NCBI RefSeq assembly: GCF_020991455.1
Contig: NZ_JAJMOX010000009.1
Location: forward strand, 62,001-126,000
Length of the DNA stretch: 64,000 nucleotides
Source: Flavobacterium sp. JAS
GTDB lineage: Bacteria > Bacteroidota > Bacteroidia > Flavobacteriales > Flavobacteriaceae
Reading direction: 5' to 3'
Part shown: positions 25,522-35,380 of the stretch, piece after piece
How positions within the stretch are numbered: the first letter of the stretch is position 1
How the letters are laid out: each line of letters opens with the position of its first letter
The notes under the pieces: model-generated
Databases searched by the model: none
The model's input: only the letters and a program-made list of their open reading frames with translations
What the model was told of the DNA's origin: nothing
Program-made: the position numbers and the translations under genes

Positions 25522-28500
25522 TTAATTCACTTTTACTCGAATTCCTTTGGTATGACTTGCAAACTCTGGAGCATACATACTTTCAATTGTTGTAATTCCG
25601 TTCGAAAATTCTCCGCTGTTGTTTACGCGAATATCATATTCTAAAACATAAGTTCCTTTGTTGATACGGTCGAAAAAGAAATGAGTTGCTGCATCTTTTG
25701 TACTCCTATAATATCCTAAACGATCTTTATATTGATATTCTGAAAGTACATTTACAGGTTCAAAGCAGGAAGCTCTCATGTCTTTTAGATGAACAAATTC
25801 CATATCTTCTTTAGATTTGATAATCAATCTTACGGTAACTAAATCTCCGGTTTTTAATGGGTTTTTAGTTGTGATTTTTTCTAATTGATCTCCTTTTAAT
25901 GAATTCTTCTTCAGATATAATTCTTTAGAAACTGATAAAACCGCTCCCGAATTGGTTTTGATTTTATCTAAATCTTCAAAATATTGCCAATAAACACCTC
26001 CAAAACCGGGAACTTTAGATTTGTTTTGAATGCTTATTGAAGCCATTTCTTTTTTAACTTCATTGGCTTTCCAGTTGAGTTTGATATATCCGGTTTCAGC
26101 TTCTTTTTCGTTTTCGGATAATTTTTTCGTCAGGATTTTTTCGTCTCCAATTTTAATGACAGTATTGTCTTTTACAGATAGCCAATCGGTTCCTTGTATT
26201 AATAAAGCATAAATTGCTTCAGTAGTTGCTTTTGTGGTTGGCCAGTTTTTGGTTTGCTTATTTTTTAACAACCAAACTTTCATTGCATCTACAAATTTGG
26301 TGTCGTGATTTACTTCGGCGAAAGCCTCAATTAATAAAGCCTGAGTTTCTATAGGCGCCTGATACCAATACCAACCTGCTTTGTTGGAAATCCAGTACAT
26401 TCCCCAATCTTCATTGTTTGATGAAGTTTCTTTTAGACTTTCGATGATTTTCTTGGCTGTTTCACTTTCACCAAAACGATTTAAAGTCAAGGCGGCTAAT
26501 CCTTTTTCGTAAATAGAATAGTTTAACCAATCTTTTTTGGCTGTTTGTAAATACAATTTTGTTGCTTTTTTCAACGTATCTGAAAGTGGGTATTTGTCTA
26601 AATAAAAACTTCTGGTATATAAATAATGCAAATCAGAATACGGATTGATCCAGATTATTTTATCAGTTGCTTTTAGGTTTTTTGTTCGACCTTTATAATA
26701 TTCCATGAATTTATTGTCCAGAAATGGAATTCCGTTTTTGGCGATAGCATCAATTTTTTCATCACTCTCTTTTGTTTTATTTAGTTTGGACAAATGACCT
26801 AAACCAGCCAGAATATGTCTGGTAATATATTCGCTTTCGTCATTTCCGTCAAACCATGAAAATCCTCCTGATGGTTTTTGCTTTTGTTTTAATTTTTCGA
26901 AAGTAGCTTCTTGCGAAGTTTTCATTTTCTCTAAATCAAATAAAAGTGCCAGATTCTTTTTCTTTTCATCTTCGCTTTGAGCGTCATTTAGCCAAGGCGT
27001 TTCTGCCAGAATGATCGATTTTAATTCTTCGTTTTCTTCTAGTTTAGAATTCAGTTTTCCATTTTTTCTCCAATTCTCAAAAACATTTGCAATTTTCGGA
27101 TTACTCGAAATTATTTCTGAAGCCAAAGCATTTGCATAAAAACGAGCAAAAGTTTGTTCGGCACATTCGTGTTCATATTCCATTAAATAAGGCAAAGACT
27201 GAATCGCAATCCACGAAGGATTTGATGTGTATTCAAATGTAAGCTGATGATTTTTTAAAGTCGTTGAAGTATTGTTTTTTAAATTCTCAAACGTATATTC
27301 TTTAGTCGAATTCTCACGAACCCAAACCGGAATGCTTTCTGTAACCAACATATTGTTCGTTAAAACCGGAAGAATATTTTCTTCTCCATCAGAGAAATCA
27401 TCTGATTTGGCTAAGATCTTATATTGCACGCCTTGCAAACCTTCCGGAATCGAAATGGTCCAAGTTGCTGTTGTATTGCCAAAAGCGCCAACAGTAAAGT
27501 TGCGAACATTTTTTGCATTCAGCATTTTTGCATCAATTGGCTGCATGGTTGCAGCATCAAAAAACTGTAAAATGGCAATTCCGTTTTTAGCTTTATCTGT
27601 AATATTCGAAATTTTAGCAGATATAACAATTGTATCTTTTTCTCTAAGGAAACGGGGGAAATTCGGTAAAAGCATTAACTCTTTTTGAGTCACAACACTT
27701 TTCTCCAAATAACCGGAAACAGCATCTTTATTATGTGCCAATAAACGAAGTTTCCAAGCCGTTAAAGCTTCGGGAGATGTAAAGTTGAAACTTACTTTTC
27801 CGTTTGCATCAGTTCTTAAATTTGGTAAAAAGAATGCGGTTTCAGAGAGATTTTTTCTGGATTTTACTTGAGTTAAGGCTTCTAAGGCTTTTTTGGTTGT
27901 GATTATTATTGCTCCGTTTGCGCCTTTGCTTCCGTAAAGTGCTGCGGCTTTATCTCCTTTTATTGCTTCCATTGATAGAATATCTGCTGGATTTATATTT
28001 TCTGCAATATCTTGTTCAGTAATTTCTCCATCTACAATATATAGAAGGTTTTGTCCGCTTAGCTTGGCTGCTCCTCTTATTTTAATTCCCGGAGCACTTC
28101 CTGCTAAAGCTCCCTCTACTCCTGCAGTATTGTAAACTTGGTTATCTTCCTCAATTACTGGAGTTGCAAATCCGTTACCAACAGCTTCAACCGTTAAAAC
28201 AGCATCAGGATCTCCTTTTATCATTTCGTTACCTACTTTTTTATCCTTAATTTCGGTTATAGAGTAGTTAAGAGAATCACCATATCGACTATTGTAAAAG
28301 TCAAAACCAAACCAGTTTAATTGTGTTTCTTCTTTACGAAATTTATCTAAGGGCAGAACTTCATTCAGATTTTCTAAAGAGGAATATACTTTATCAAAAC
28401 CAAGGCTAGATCTAAAATTGGCAGAATTATAGCCATATCGATTAAAACTTAGATTGGTCCAGTCTATTTTTGCAAATTGATCTAAAGAACTATCATACAT

Positions 28501-31500
28501 TGATGCTACTATTTCTGCTTCGCTTTTAGTATTGAGTGAATTTAATTTAAAAGACCATTTCTCATTAATTCCTGGCTCAATTTTGCTTCTGAAACTTTCA
28601 ACAATCCAGTCTAATTTTACTTCTTCAATTTTTAGTGGAACGTCTATTTCTTTATAAAAAATTTCATTCTCGAAAATACTTTCGAAAGCTATACGTATCG
28701 ATTTTTCGAATTCATTTTTTAATGGAATTTTTATTGTTACTTCATTGTTTTGCAAGTGATAGGTGTCTTCGAAGTATTTTTGATTTTCGTAGTTTCCTCT
28801 TGTAGCAATATATAAATCCGGAATTACAGAAGATAGTTTGACTTCAACAAAACCATCTTTTTTAGGATCGGTATTAATTTGTTCTGCAGTAAATAATTTA
28901 CTCGGATTAAATTTATCCTTACTTTGTTTAATTTCAAATGTGGAAACCGATTCTATCGGATTATTAAAAGTATCTTTTGCAGAAAAAACAATTTTATAAT
29001 TCCCGGATTTATAATTTGAAATAAAATCAAGTGCTATTTTTTTGTCTTTTTGTGTGTCTATTTTCTTTGTAAATAATAAAACTTCATTTGTTTTATCCGT
29101 TTTAATTTCGCGGATTTCATAAGGAAATAATCTTTCAAAATCTGATGCCGAAATGGTTTCGATTTCAGGTTTTGGCCAAACTTGTTCTTTGAATTTATTA
29201 GAAAACGGGCTTACGAAATACAGTTTAATTTCGCCTTTTGCGGCTAAAAATTCACCATTTAAGTTGGTACTTGTAAGTGTGATTTCATTTTTGTTTTTAG
29301 TTTCAATACGACTCGAAATGCTTGCGTTGATAATTAAATCATGGTAGCCTACTTTTACGATGGTTTCTGTGGTATGGGTTTCTCCGTTAATATCAGTAAC
29401 ATTGGCAGTTATTCTGTAATTAAAAACAGGCAATTGTTCTTTTATTGCGTTTTTTGAAGGTTCGGCAATAAATTCAATTACAAATTTTCCTGAGGCGTCC
29501 GTTTTAGTTTCGCCTATTGCTATAGTTTCGTTTTGTTCTTGTCCGTAATAATTTCTAAAATAACTTGTAAATCGATTAACCGTATAAGTCACTTTTGCAT
29601 CAGAAATATTGCTTCCTGCAGATGCTGTTGCAGTTCCTTTTACATTAATCGACTTATTTACTTGAAAGCTTTCTTTTTTAGAATCAAAATCTACTTTGAA
29701 TTTTGGACGTTTGTATTCTTCAACATTAAAATAAGTTGTAGAATTTTCAAATTTCACATTGCCCCAAAATGATGCATTAGGCTGATCTTTATCCTTGAAG
29801 TGAGCATCATTTTTTGTATAATCGTCAGGTTTTGCTGTGTAAATGTTGAAGCTGCCAGTTAAAGCATTTTTAGGTAAAATAAACTCTCCTGAAAATGAAC
29901 CAAATTCATTTGTTGTAACTTCAAGTTCTTTAAAAACCTGATAATTAACATCTTTAATAGTAATTTTGAAAGTAGTATTTGCAACTATGCTGGTTTTGTT
30001 TTTTTGTTTTTGAATCGCAATTCCTTTGTAATAAACAGTCTGTCCCGGACGATAAATTGCTCTGTCTAAGTAAAATTGAACTTTTCCGTCTTTATCGTCA
30101 TTTTGATTGTCAACAAATTCCTGGCTGTAACGGATGTAACTTTTGCTAATTAAAATTGTGTCATTTTGTGTTGAAAATTCAATTGGATTGTTAGAATGAT
30201 TGTAATTTTCTCCATTGTAAGTAGCATTTCCGTTTGAATCTGTTTTAATATTAAAATTGGTAGATTTTATAGTAACGTTTTCAAGTGGTTTACCCGTTTT
30301 GCGATCCAGAACCTGAAAAATCTCTTTTTTGTTTTGCTGAGATGCTAAAACACTAATGTTTGATATTGTAATCGTTTCAAAAGCAAATGCTTTTTTATCT
30401 TTTGAGTCTGAATCACTTTCAAAATAAACTAAATAGCTTCCTGTTTCTAATTGTGGTAATACAATTTCTGTACTGTATTCAAAGTAATCTTTTTTGTTTT
30501 GAAGACGATATTCTTTGGTTGCAATTTTATTTTGGTTTTTGATAATTATATTAGCTAAACTATCTCTTTCGTTGTATGATTTTATAAAATTGGATATTTG
30601 CTTTTGATTAATTTTAAAGAAGGAAACCGTTAAATGATCTACATTTTTGTAGTTAATAAAAGCTCTGGTATTCTCATTGTTATAATTGTATTTTTGAAGT
30701 TGAACTGATAATGATTTCGAAATTATCTGATGCTTTTGTTGTAAAGCTGTTTTTGCAGTATTTGATTGATTGTCAGTTTTTAGAATGTTATTAAATATTT
30801 TTAGTGCTTCAATATTGTAGTCCGGATGCAATTCTTTTGAAGCCTGATTCATTAAGATTTCAGCTTTTTTTAATAATATTTTTTGTGTAAGAATTGAGTC
30901 GTTAGAATGTTGTTGAAGTTCATTTAAATACTTCGTTAAATCATCAGTAGGTTCGGGCAGAAGTTCACTGCAAAATATAATACGGTTAAATTGATTTTCT
31001 GGAGAAGGATTACTTAATTCTACCTTTTGATATAGAGAAAGAACTCTTTTGAGATTTTCTTCTTTTATAATATTTAAGTCAAGTTTTAAAAATGCTTCTG
31101 AATTTCCTAAAAGTTCGTTTTTATATACTGCTATTTCACTATTTTCAATTTGCCATCTTTTGATCTTTTCGGTGAAAAACTCGATATTTTCTTTGAGCAG
31201 ATAATCATATAAGTTTTCGTTTTTTAGTTTTTCTAAAGACAAAAAATCAAAGATAGCCTGATAATTGGTGAGGGGAGTAGTTTTTAGAATTGACTCGTTT
31301 TCTAATGTTTTTTCGAGAACTGCAAGGACTTCCTTTTCAGATGTAAATTCAGTTGAAGTAGTATGATAATCTAGAGCTGAAGGAACTTCAACACTATCAG
31401 CCACGGCATACGCAGCTTCGTCTACAACTGCTACTGCACTGTCAACAACCGCGACAGCATAATCATAATTAGAATAATTATTTAAGCATTTTGCATAAAC

Positions 31501-31806
31501 TAAATTCAAAATAGCTTTTGATGGAATTGAAACTCTACTAATATCAGTTTTAAGATTGCTTAAGATTTTAGCTTTTGCATTTTCATCAACTACCTGAAGA
31601 TACTTAGAATGATAAAAAAAACATTTTATCATTTGAACTTCATCTTTTTTCGAGACGGCTTTCTTGTAGATTTGATCAACAATTTTGCTTGCAGATTTTA
31701 TTTTACCTTCATTTTCGTAAGAGGTAACTTTAGTCCATTTTTTATCATTTTGTTGCGCAAATAAAGCTGTTGTGAACAAAAGGAGAACAAATAAGATATT
31801 TTTCAT
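25522..31806 (-). CDS. Alpha-2-macroglobulin family protein with embedded TonB-plug-like segment
   Basis: 2094 residues, signal peptide MKNILFVLLLFTTALFAQ. Order: a long N-terminal region (about 20-490) containing an Ala/Val/Asp-rich repeat YAVAVVDSAVAVVDEAAYAV near residue 115; the MG2 domain with YRPGQTVYYKGIA (about 585); further MG domains; a segment of about 70 residues (about 1235-1305) reading GIKIRGAAK, LLYIVDGEI, ILSMEAIKGDKAAALYGS and GAIIITTKK, which is the plug signature of SusC-type TonB receptors; the A2M domain SPEALTAWKLRLL (about 1345); and a thioester domain with ECAEQTF (about 1547), a CxEQ motif. Bacterial A2Ms trap proteases in the periplasm or on the surface. The role of the plug-like insert is unknown. 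It looks expressed alone. Confidence 0.9.
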   Translation of the reverse strand: MKNILFVLLLFTTALFAQQNDKKWTKVTSYENEGKIKSASKIVDQIYKKAVSKKDEVQMIKCFFYHSKYLQVVDENAKAKILSNLKTDISRVSIPSKAILNLVYAKCLNNYSNYDYAVAVVDSAVAVVDEAAYAVADSVEVPSALDYHTTSTEFTSEKEVLAVLEKTLENESILKTTPLTNYQAIFDFLSLEKLKNENLYDYLLKENIEFFTEKIKRWQIENSEIAVYKNELLGNSEAFLKLDLNIIKEENLKRVLSLYQKVELSNPSPENQFNRIIFCSELLPEPTDDLTKYLNELQQHSNDSILTQKILLKKAEILMNQASKELHPDYNIEALKIFNNILKTDNQSNTAKTALQQKHQIISKSLSVQLQKYNYNNENTRAFINYKNVDHLTVSFFKINQKQISNFIKSYNERDSLANIIIKNQNKIATKEYRLQNKKDYFEYSTEIVLPQLETGSYLVYFESDSDSKDKKAFAFETITISNISVLASQQNKKEIFQVLDRKTGKPLENVTIKSTNFNIKTDSNGNATYNGENYNHSNNPIEFSTQNDTILISKSYIRYSQEFVDNQNDDKDGKVQFYLDRAIYRPGQTVYYKGIAIQKQKNKTSIVANTTFKITIKDVNYQVFKELEVTTNEFGSFSGEFILPKNALTGSFNIYTAKPDDYTKNDAHFKDKDQPNASFWGNVKFENSTTYFNVEEYKRPKFKVDFDSKKESFQVNKSINVKGTATASAGSNISDAKVTYTVNRFTSYFRNYYGQEQNETIAIGETKTDASGKFVIEFIAEPSKNAIKEQLPVFNYRITANVTDINGETHTTETIVKVGYHDLIINASISSRIETKNKNEITLTSTNLNGEFLAAKGEIKLYFVSPFSNKFKEQVWPKPEIETISASDFERLFPYEIREIKTDKTNEVLLFTKKIDTQKDKKIALDFISNYKSGNYKIVFSAKDTFNNPIESVSTFEIKQSKDKFNPSKLFTAEQINTDPKKDGFVEVKLSSVIPDLYIATRGNYENQKYFEDTYHLQNNEVTIKIPLKNEFEKSIRIAFESIFENEIFYKEIDVPLKIEEVKLDWIVESFRSKIEPGINEKWSFKLNSLNTKSEAEIVASMYDSSLDQFAKIDWTNLSFNRYGYNSANFRSSLGFDKVYSSLENLNEVLPLDKFRKEETQLNWFGFDFYNSRYGDSLNYSITEIKDKKVGNEMIKGDPDAVLTVEAVGNGFATPVIEEDNQVYNTAGVEGALAGSAPGIKIRGAAKLSGQNLLYIVDGEITEQDIAENINPADILSMEAIKGDKAAALYGSKGANGAIIITTKKALEALTQVKSRKNLSETAFFLPNLRTDANGKVSFNFTSPEALTAWKLRLLAHNKDAVSGYLEKSVVTQKELMLLPNFPRFLREKDTIVISAKISNITDKAKNGIAILQFFDAATMQPIDAKMLNAKNVRNFTVGAFGNTTATWTISIPEGLQGVQYKILAKSDDFSDGEENILPVLTNNMLVTESIPVWVRENSTKEYTFENLKNNTSTTLKNHQLTFEYTSNPSWIAIQSLPYLMEYEHECAEQTFARFYANALASEIISSNPKIANVFENWRKNGKLNSKLEENEELKSIILAETPWLNDAQSEDEKKKNLALLFDLEKMKTSQEATFEKLKQKQKPSGGFSWFDGNDESEYITRHILAGLGHLSKLNKTKESDEKIDAIAKNGIPFLDNKFMEYYKGRTKNLKATDKIIWINPYSDLHYLYTRSFYLDKYPLSDTLKKATKLYLQTAKKDWLNYSIYEKGLAALTLNRFGESETAKKIIESLKETSSNNEDWGMYWISNKAGWYWYQAPIETQALLIEAFAEVNHDTKFVDAMKVWLLKNKQTKNWPTTKATTEAIYALLIQGTDWLSVKDNTVIKIGDEKILTKKLSENEKEAETGYIKLNWKANEVKKEMASISIQNKSKVPGFGGVYWQYFEDLDKIKTNSGAVLSVSKELYLKKNSLKGDQLEKITTKNPLKTGDLVTVRLIIKSKEDMEFVHLKDMRASCFEPVNVLSEYQYKDRLGYYRSTKDAATHFFFDRINKGTYVLEYDIRVNNSGEFSNGITTIESMYAPEFASHTKGIRVKVN

Positions 31807-31923
31807 AAGTCAGTTTTGGTATATAGAGTGCGGTTTTGGAATAAAGGTTGGGAACGTTGTAAAATAATTCCGTACAAATTACTAATTTATCTCTAAAAGC
31901 AAATGATACATTTTATATTTCCT

Positions 31924-31931
31924 TATTTTTG
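31924..31931 (+). promoter_or_regulatory. Possible -7 box of the TPR gene
   Basis: TATTTTTG matches TAnnTTTG and ends only 4 nt before the ATG, which would predict a leaderless or nearly leaderless mRNA. No -33 TTTG at normal spacing is visible, so this is tentative. Confidence 0.35.
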
Positions 31932-31935
31932 AAAC

Positions 31936-32622
31936 ATGAAAAAGCTACTATTCTTTTTTTTGTTAATGCCCATTTTAGGATGGTCACAATCTAATTTTGA
32001 AAAAGGAGAAAAATTGTTTCAAGCAAAAAAATATGATGAAGCGCAAATTGTTTTTGAAGGTATTTTAAAAACAAAACCTTCAGATATTAAAACTCTCGAA
32101 TATTTAGGTGAGATTGAAGCGCATCAAAAATCATGGGTTAAAGGAGCTGAATATTACAAGAAACTAAAAGAATTGAAACCTACTGAAGCTGATTATTTTT
32201 TTAAATATGGAGGCTGTTTAGCCATGAGAGCGATGGAAGTCAATAAAATAAAGGCTTTTACGATGGTTGACGATATGAAAGAAGCATTTGAAAAAGCAAT
32301 TGCTTTGAATCCGAAACATGTTCAGGCGAGATGGGCTTTGATCGAAATATATTTACAATTGCCTGGTATTTTAGGAGGCAGCGAATCGAAGGCAATTTCA
32401 TATTCGAATGAATTAGCACAATTTTCGCCTGTAGACGGATATTTGTCGAGAGGAAGAATTGATGAGTATTTTAAAAGATATACATCGGCAGAAAAAAATT
32501 ATATAAAAGCGAATGAAATTGGTAAATCAAAAGTCACATTTCAAAAATTATATAATTTATATTTGAATAAATTAAAAGACCCTAAAAAGGCACAAGAATT
32601 AAAAAGAAAGTTTGAAGCGTAA
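31936..32622 (+). CDS. TPR-containing exported protein
   Basis: 228 residues with a signal peptide (MKKLLFFFLLMPILGWS, cleavage near QSNFEKG). Tetratricopeptide-like helices follow: FEKGEKLFQAKKYDEAQIVF, a second unit KSWVKGAEYYKKLKELKPTEADY, and KEAFEKAIALNPKHVQARWALIEIY; a last unit is near the C-terminus (TSAEKNYIKANEIGKSKV). TPRs bind partner proteins, here probably in the periplasm. There is no catalytic motif. It precedes mpl by 91 nt on the same strand, but the gap has repeat-like sequence (TTGGAATTT repeated three times) and mpl may have its own promoter. The partner is unknown. Confidence 0.75.
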   Translation: MKKLLFFFLLMPILGWSQSNFEKGEKLFQAKKYDEAQIVFEGILKTKPSDIKTLEYLGEIEAHQKSWVKGAEYYKKLKELKPTEADYFFKYGGCLAMRAMEVNKIKAFTMVDDMKEAFEKAIALNPKHVQARWALIEIYLQLPGILGGSESKAISYSNELAQFSPVDGYLSRGRIDEYFKRYTSAEKNYIKANEIGKSKVTFQKLYNLYLNKLKDPKKAQELKRKFEA

Positions 32623-32713
32623 TATCGATTTCAAAATTGGATTCCAACAAAAATTGGAATTTGAACTCGAGCATTTGCGAACAGGCGAAGCAATTTAAAA
32701 AATTGGAATTTAA

Positions 32714-34069
32714 ATGAGAACACATTTCATCGCAATAGGCGGGAGCGCTATGCACAACTTAGCATTAGCATTACATAACAAAGGATATCAGGTTACGGGT
32801 AGTGATGATGCTATTTTTGAGCCATCAAAATCAAGATTAGAGAAAAAAGGAATTTTACCGGCTGAATTAGGTTGGTTTCCTGAAAAAATTACTGCCAATA
32901 TTGATGCGATAATTCTTGGAATGCATGCCAAAGCAGATAATCCGGAGTTGTTGAAAGCACAGGAATTGGGTTTGAAAATATATTCGTATCCGGAATTTTT
33001 ATACGAACAATCTAAAAACAAAACACGCGTTGTAATTGGTGGTTCTCACGGAAAAACTACAATTACTTCGATGATTTTGCACGTAATGCATTATCACAAT
33101 ATCGAAGTCGATTATATGGTAGGGGCACAGTTAGAAGGTTTTGATACTATGGTGCATCTTACTGAAGAAAATGATTTTATGGTTTTGGAAGGTGATGAAT
33201 ATTTATCTTCTCCTATCGACAGACGTCCAAAGTTTCATTTATATCAGCCTAATATTGCTTTGATTTCCGGAATTGCCTGGGATCATATAAATGTTTTTCC
33301 AACGTATGAAAACTATGTAGAGCAATTTGAGATTTTTATTGCAAAAATTACAAATGGCGGAATCTTAGTTTATAATGAAGATGATTCTGAAGTAAAACGT
33401 GTTGCCGAAGCTGCTACGAATCCAATTCGCAAATTGGCATATTCTACTCCCGAATATACCGTTAGTGATGGTGTAACGTTATTGAAAACTCCAGAAGGCG
33501 ATATGCCAATCGAAGTTTTTGGTGCGCATAATTTGAATAATTTGGCTGGAGCCAAATGGATTTGCCAAAACATGGGCGTTGACGAAGCCGATTTTTACGA
33601 AGCTATTGCAAGTTTTAAAGGGGCATCTAAACGTCTTGAAAAAATTGCCGAAGGAAAAGGGAAAGTAGCTTATAAAGATTTTGCACATTCGCCAAGTAAA
33701 GTGGCTGCAACTACAAAAGCGGTAAAAGAACAATATCCAAACAGAACTTTGGTTGCTTGTCTGGAATTGCATACTTATAGCAGTCTAAATGCCGAATTTT
33801 TAAAAGAATACGAAGGCGCGCTTGAATATGCAGACGTTGCAGTAGTATTTTATTCTCCTGACGCTGTAAAAATTAAACAATTAGAAGAAGTGACTTATGA
33901 GCAAATTGCAACGGCTTTTAATCGTAAAGATTTAATTATTTATACCAATCCTGCCGAATTCAAAGAATATTTATTTAATTTAAATCTGGATAATTCAGCT
34001 TTATTATTGATGAGTTCAGGAAATTATGGAGGACTAAACTTTGATGAAGTAAAAGGGTTGATTAATTAG
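32714..34069 (+). CDS. mpl: UDP-N-acetylmuramate:L-alanyl-gamma-D-glutamyl-meso-DAP ligase
   Basis: 451 residues, Mur ligase family. The N-terminus MRTHFIAIGGSAMHNLALAL and VTGSDD are the typical nucleotide-sugar domain. The P-loop is GGSHGKTTITSMI (about 110-122), followed by the metal/Mur motifs FMVLEGDEY and AWDHINVFPTY. FAHSPSKVAATTKA in the C-terminal domain is typical of Mpl rather than MurC. It joins the recycled tripeptide to UDP-MurNAc in peptidoglycan recycling, in the cytosol. A strong terminator follows. It is adjacent to a minus-strand DUF1287 gene. Confidence 0.93.
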   Translation: MRTHFIAIGGSAMHNLALALHNKGYQVTGSDDAIFEPSKSRLEKKGILPAELGWFPEKITANIDAIILGMHAKADNPELLKAQELGLKIYSYPEFLYEQSKNKTRVVIGGSHGKTTITSMILHVMHYHNIEVDYMVGAQLEGFDTMVHLTEENDFMVLEGDEYLSSPIDRRPKFHLYQPNIALISGIAWDHINVFPTYENYVEQFEIFIAKITNGGILVYNEDDSEVKRVAEAATNPIRKLAYSTPEYTVSDGVTLLKTPEGDMPIEVFGAHNLNNLAGAKWICQNMGVDEADFYEAIASFKGASKRLEKIAEGKGKVAYKDFAHSPSKVAATTKAVKEQYPNRTLVACLELHTYSSLNAEFLKEYEGALEYADVAVVFYSPDAVKIKQLEEVTYEQIATAFNRKDLIIYTNPAEFKEYLFNLNLDNSALLLMSSGNYGGLNFDEVKGLIN

Positions 34070-34090
34070 TCAATTAGATAATTTGATAAT

Positions 34091-34125
34091 GTGCCAACGC
34101 AGTTTTGTAGTTGGCACTTTTTTTT
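34091..34125 (+). terminator. Rho-independent terminator after mpl
   Basis: GTGCCAAC and GTTGGCAC form an eight-pair stem around an eleven-base loop, followed by eight T. It also faces the convergent DUF1287 gene. Confidence 0.85.
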
Positions 34126-34152
34126 GGGTTTAAATTGGAATTTTATTTGATT

Positions 34153-34779
34153 TTATTCCCAATATTTATAATGCCCTACAATCTTGTATTTAAAAAGACA
34201 ATCTTCTAGAACTTGTCCGTTGCCAACGTTGTGAACGATTAGATTTCGTTTTCCGTCTTTTGATTTTTTGTTGGTGATAATTCCTATGTGAGGTAATTTG
34301 TGGTTAATCATCCAGGTTACAATTTCTCCGGTTTTGTAATCTTTTGGATTTTGAGTTAAGGATAATTTTTCTCCGTTTCTTTCAAAGAAGATCTCCAGAT
34401 TTGGAACTCGCCTGTGATCAATATTTGTATCGGTTTTTGTCATTCCCCATTTTTGTAAATTCGGATATGCTGAAAAATTTGCTATCATATCTTCATGAAC
34501 TTCTTTTTGTAAATCGATACCTAATTTTCGATAGGAACGGATAATAACATCGGTACAAACTCCTTTATTTTTAGGAATATCTCCATTTGGATATTCTATT
34601 GAAAAATAAGCAGGATCATAATCAATTGAAGAATCAATTATAGATAGTGCTGCATTTGACAATTTATCTGCAAAAGTGTTTGAGATTGCCGTAGAATTTT
34701 CGGTTAAAATCATTGCTTTTTCCTTTTGATTGCAGGAAAAGAATAAGAACACGACGGCTAAAGTATATATAGATTTCAT
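34153..34779 (-). CDS. DUF1287 lipoprotein
   Basis: The start is placed at the ATG ending at 34779 (MKSIYTLAVVFLFFSC), giving 208 residues and a clean lipoprotein signal. The longer frame adds 34 residues of hydrophilic sequence. The body has the DUF1287 pattern: ISFSIEYPNGDIPKNKGVCTDV-like segment (CTDVIIRSYRKLGIDLQKEVHEDM), then KTDTNIDHRRVPNLEIFF and HIGIITNKKS with NVGNGQ near the end, reminiscent of NlpC/P60-like fold proteins with a Cys and a His. The biochemical function of DUF1287 is not established; amidase activity on peptidoglycan peptides is a guess. After Cys the residues are Asn-Gln-Lys. Confidence 0.8.
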   Translation of the reverse strand: MKSIYTLAVVFLFFSCNQKEKAMILTENSTAISNTFADKLSNAALSIIDSSIDYDPAYFSIEYPNGDIPKNKGVCTDVIIRSYRKLGIDLQKEVHEDMIANFSAYPNLQKWGMTKTDTNIDHRRVPNLEIFFERNGEKLSLTQNPKDYKTGEIVTWMINHKLPHIGIITNKKSKDGKRNLIVHNVGNGQVLEDCLFKYKIVGHYKYWE

Positions 34780-34909
34780 TATAATAGAGATATGAGTTTG
34801 TGTGATAGCGGTTTTGTTTTTAAAATTAGTTAATTTTAAATTAGTAATTTTTATTTGTGAGTGATTTTTCTTATTTTTCAATATATTCGCTTTTTAAGAT
34901 TATAGTAAA

Positions 34910-35380
34910 ATGAATTCAAGAATTGAGGTTGTGAGAACAACAAGTGAGAATCCGGATTTTGTAAAACTCATCGAAATATTTGATACTTTTTTGTGGGAAC
35001 GCTATCCGGAACTAAAAAAGGATTATTGGGGTAATAATGTGATCGAATTTAATGATAATGTTGTTCTTATTTATTTAGACGGGAAAGCCGTTGCCAGCGG
35101 TTGTTTTAAAAAGTATAGTGAGAATACAGCAGAGTTAAAACGAATGTTTGTTTCGCCAGAAGCCAGAGGTTTAGGATTGGCTCAATTGGTTATAAAAGAA
35201 CTTGAAGAAGAGGCTAAAAATCAAGGTTTTGAAATTATGGTTTTAGAAACACTTTATAAACAAATTGAGGCAATTAGTTTGTATCAAAAAGTTGGTTTTA
35301 GTATTGTAGAGAACTACGAGCCTTATGTAGGTTTGTCGAATAGTGTTTGCATGAGTAAATTCATTAATTCTCTACAATAA
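34910..35380 (+). CDS. GNAT family N-acetyltransferase
   Basis: 156 residues. The GNAT core is visible as LKRMFVSPEARGLGLAQLVIKELEEEA (about residues 74-100), where the ARGLGLA loop binds acetyl-CoA, and a C-terminal IEAISLYQKVGFSIVENYEPY is the usual last helix and strand. The acceptor is unknown. The stop codon directly abuts the radC ATG (TAA then ATG), so the two are translationally linked in one operon. A TATATTCG-like box (about 34883-34890) lies upstream as a possible promoter. Confidence 0.88.
   Translation: MNSRIEVVRTTSENPDFVKLIEIFDTFLWERYPELKKDYWGNNVIEFNDNVVLIYLDGKAVASGCFKKYSENTAELKRMFVSPEARGLGLAQLVIKELEEEAKNQGFEIMVLETLYKQIEAISLYQKVGFSIVENYEPYVGLSNSVCMSKFINSLQ

Noticed and set aside
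27272..27688. 138-codon ORF antisense to the A2M gene
   Set aside because: It lies wholly inside the A2M coding region, and its composition is explained as the antisense of beta-rich coding sequence.
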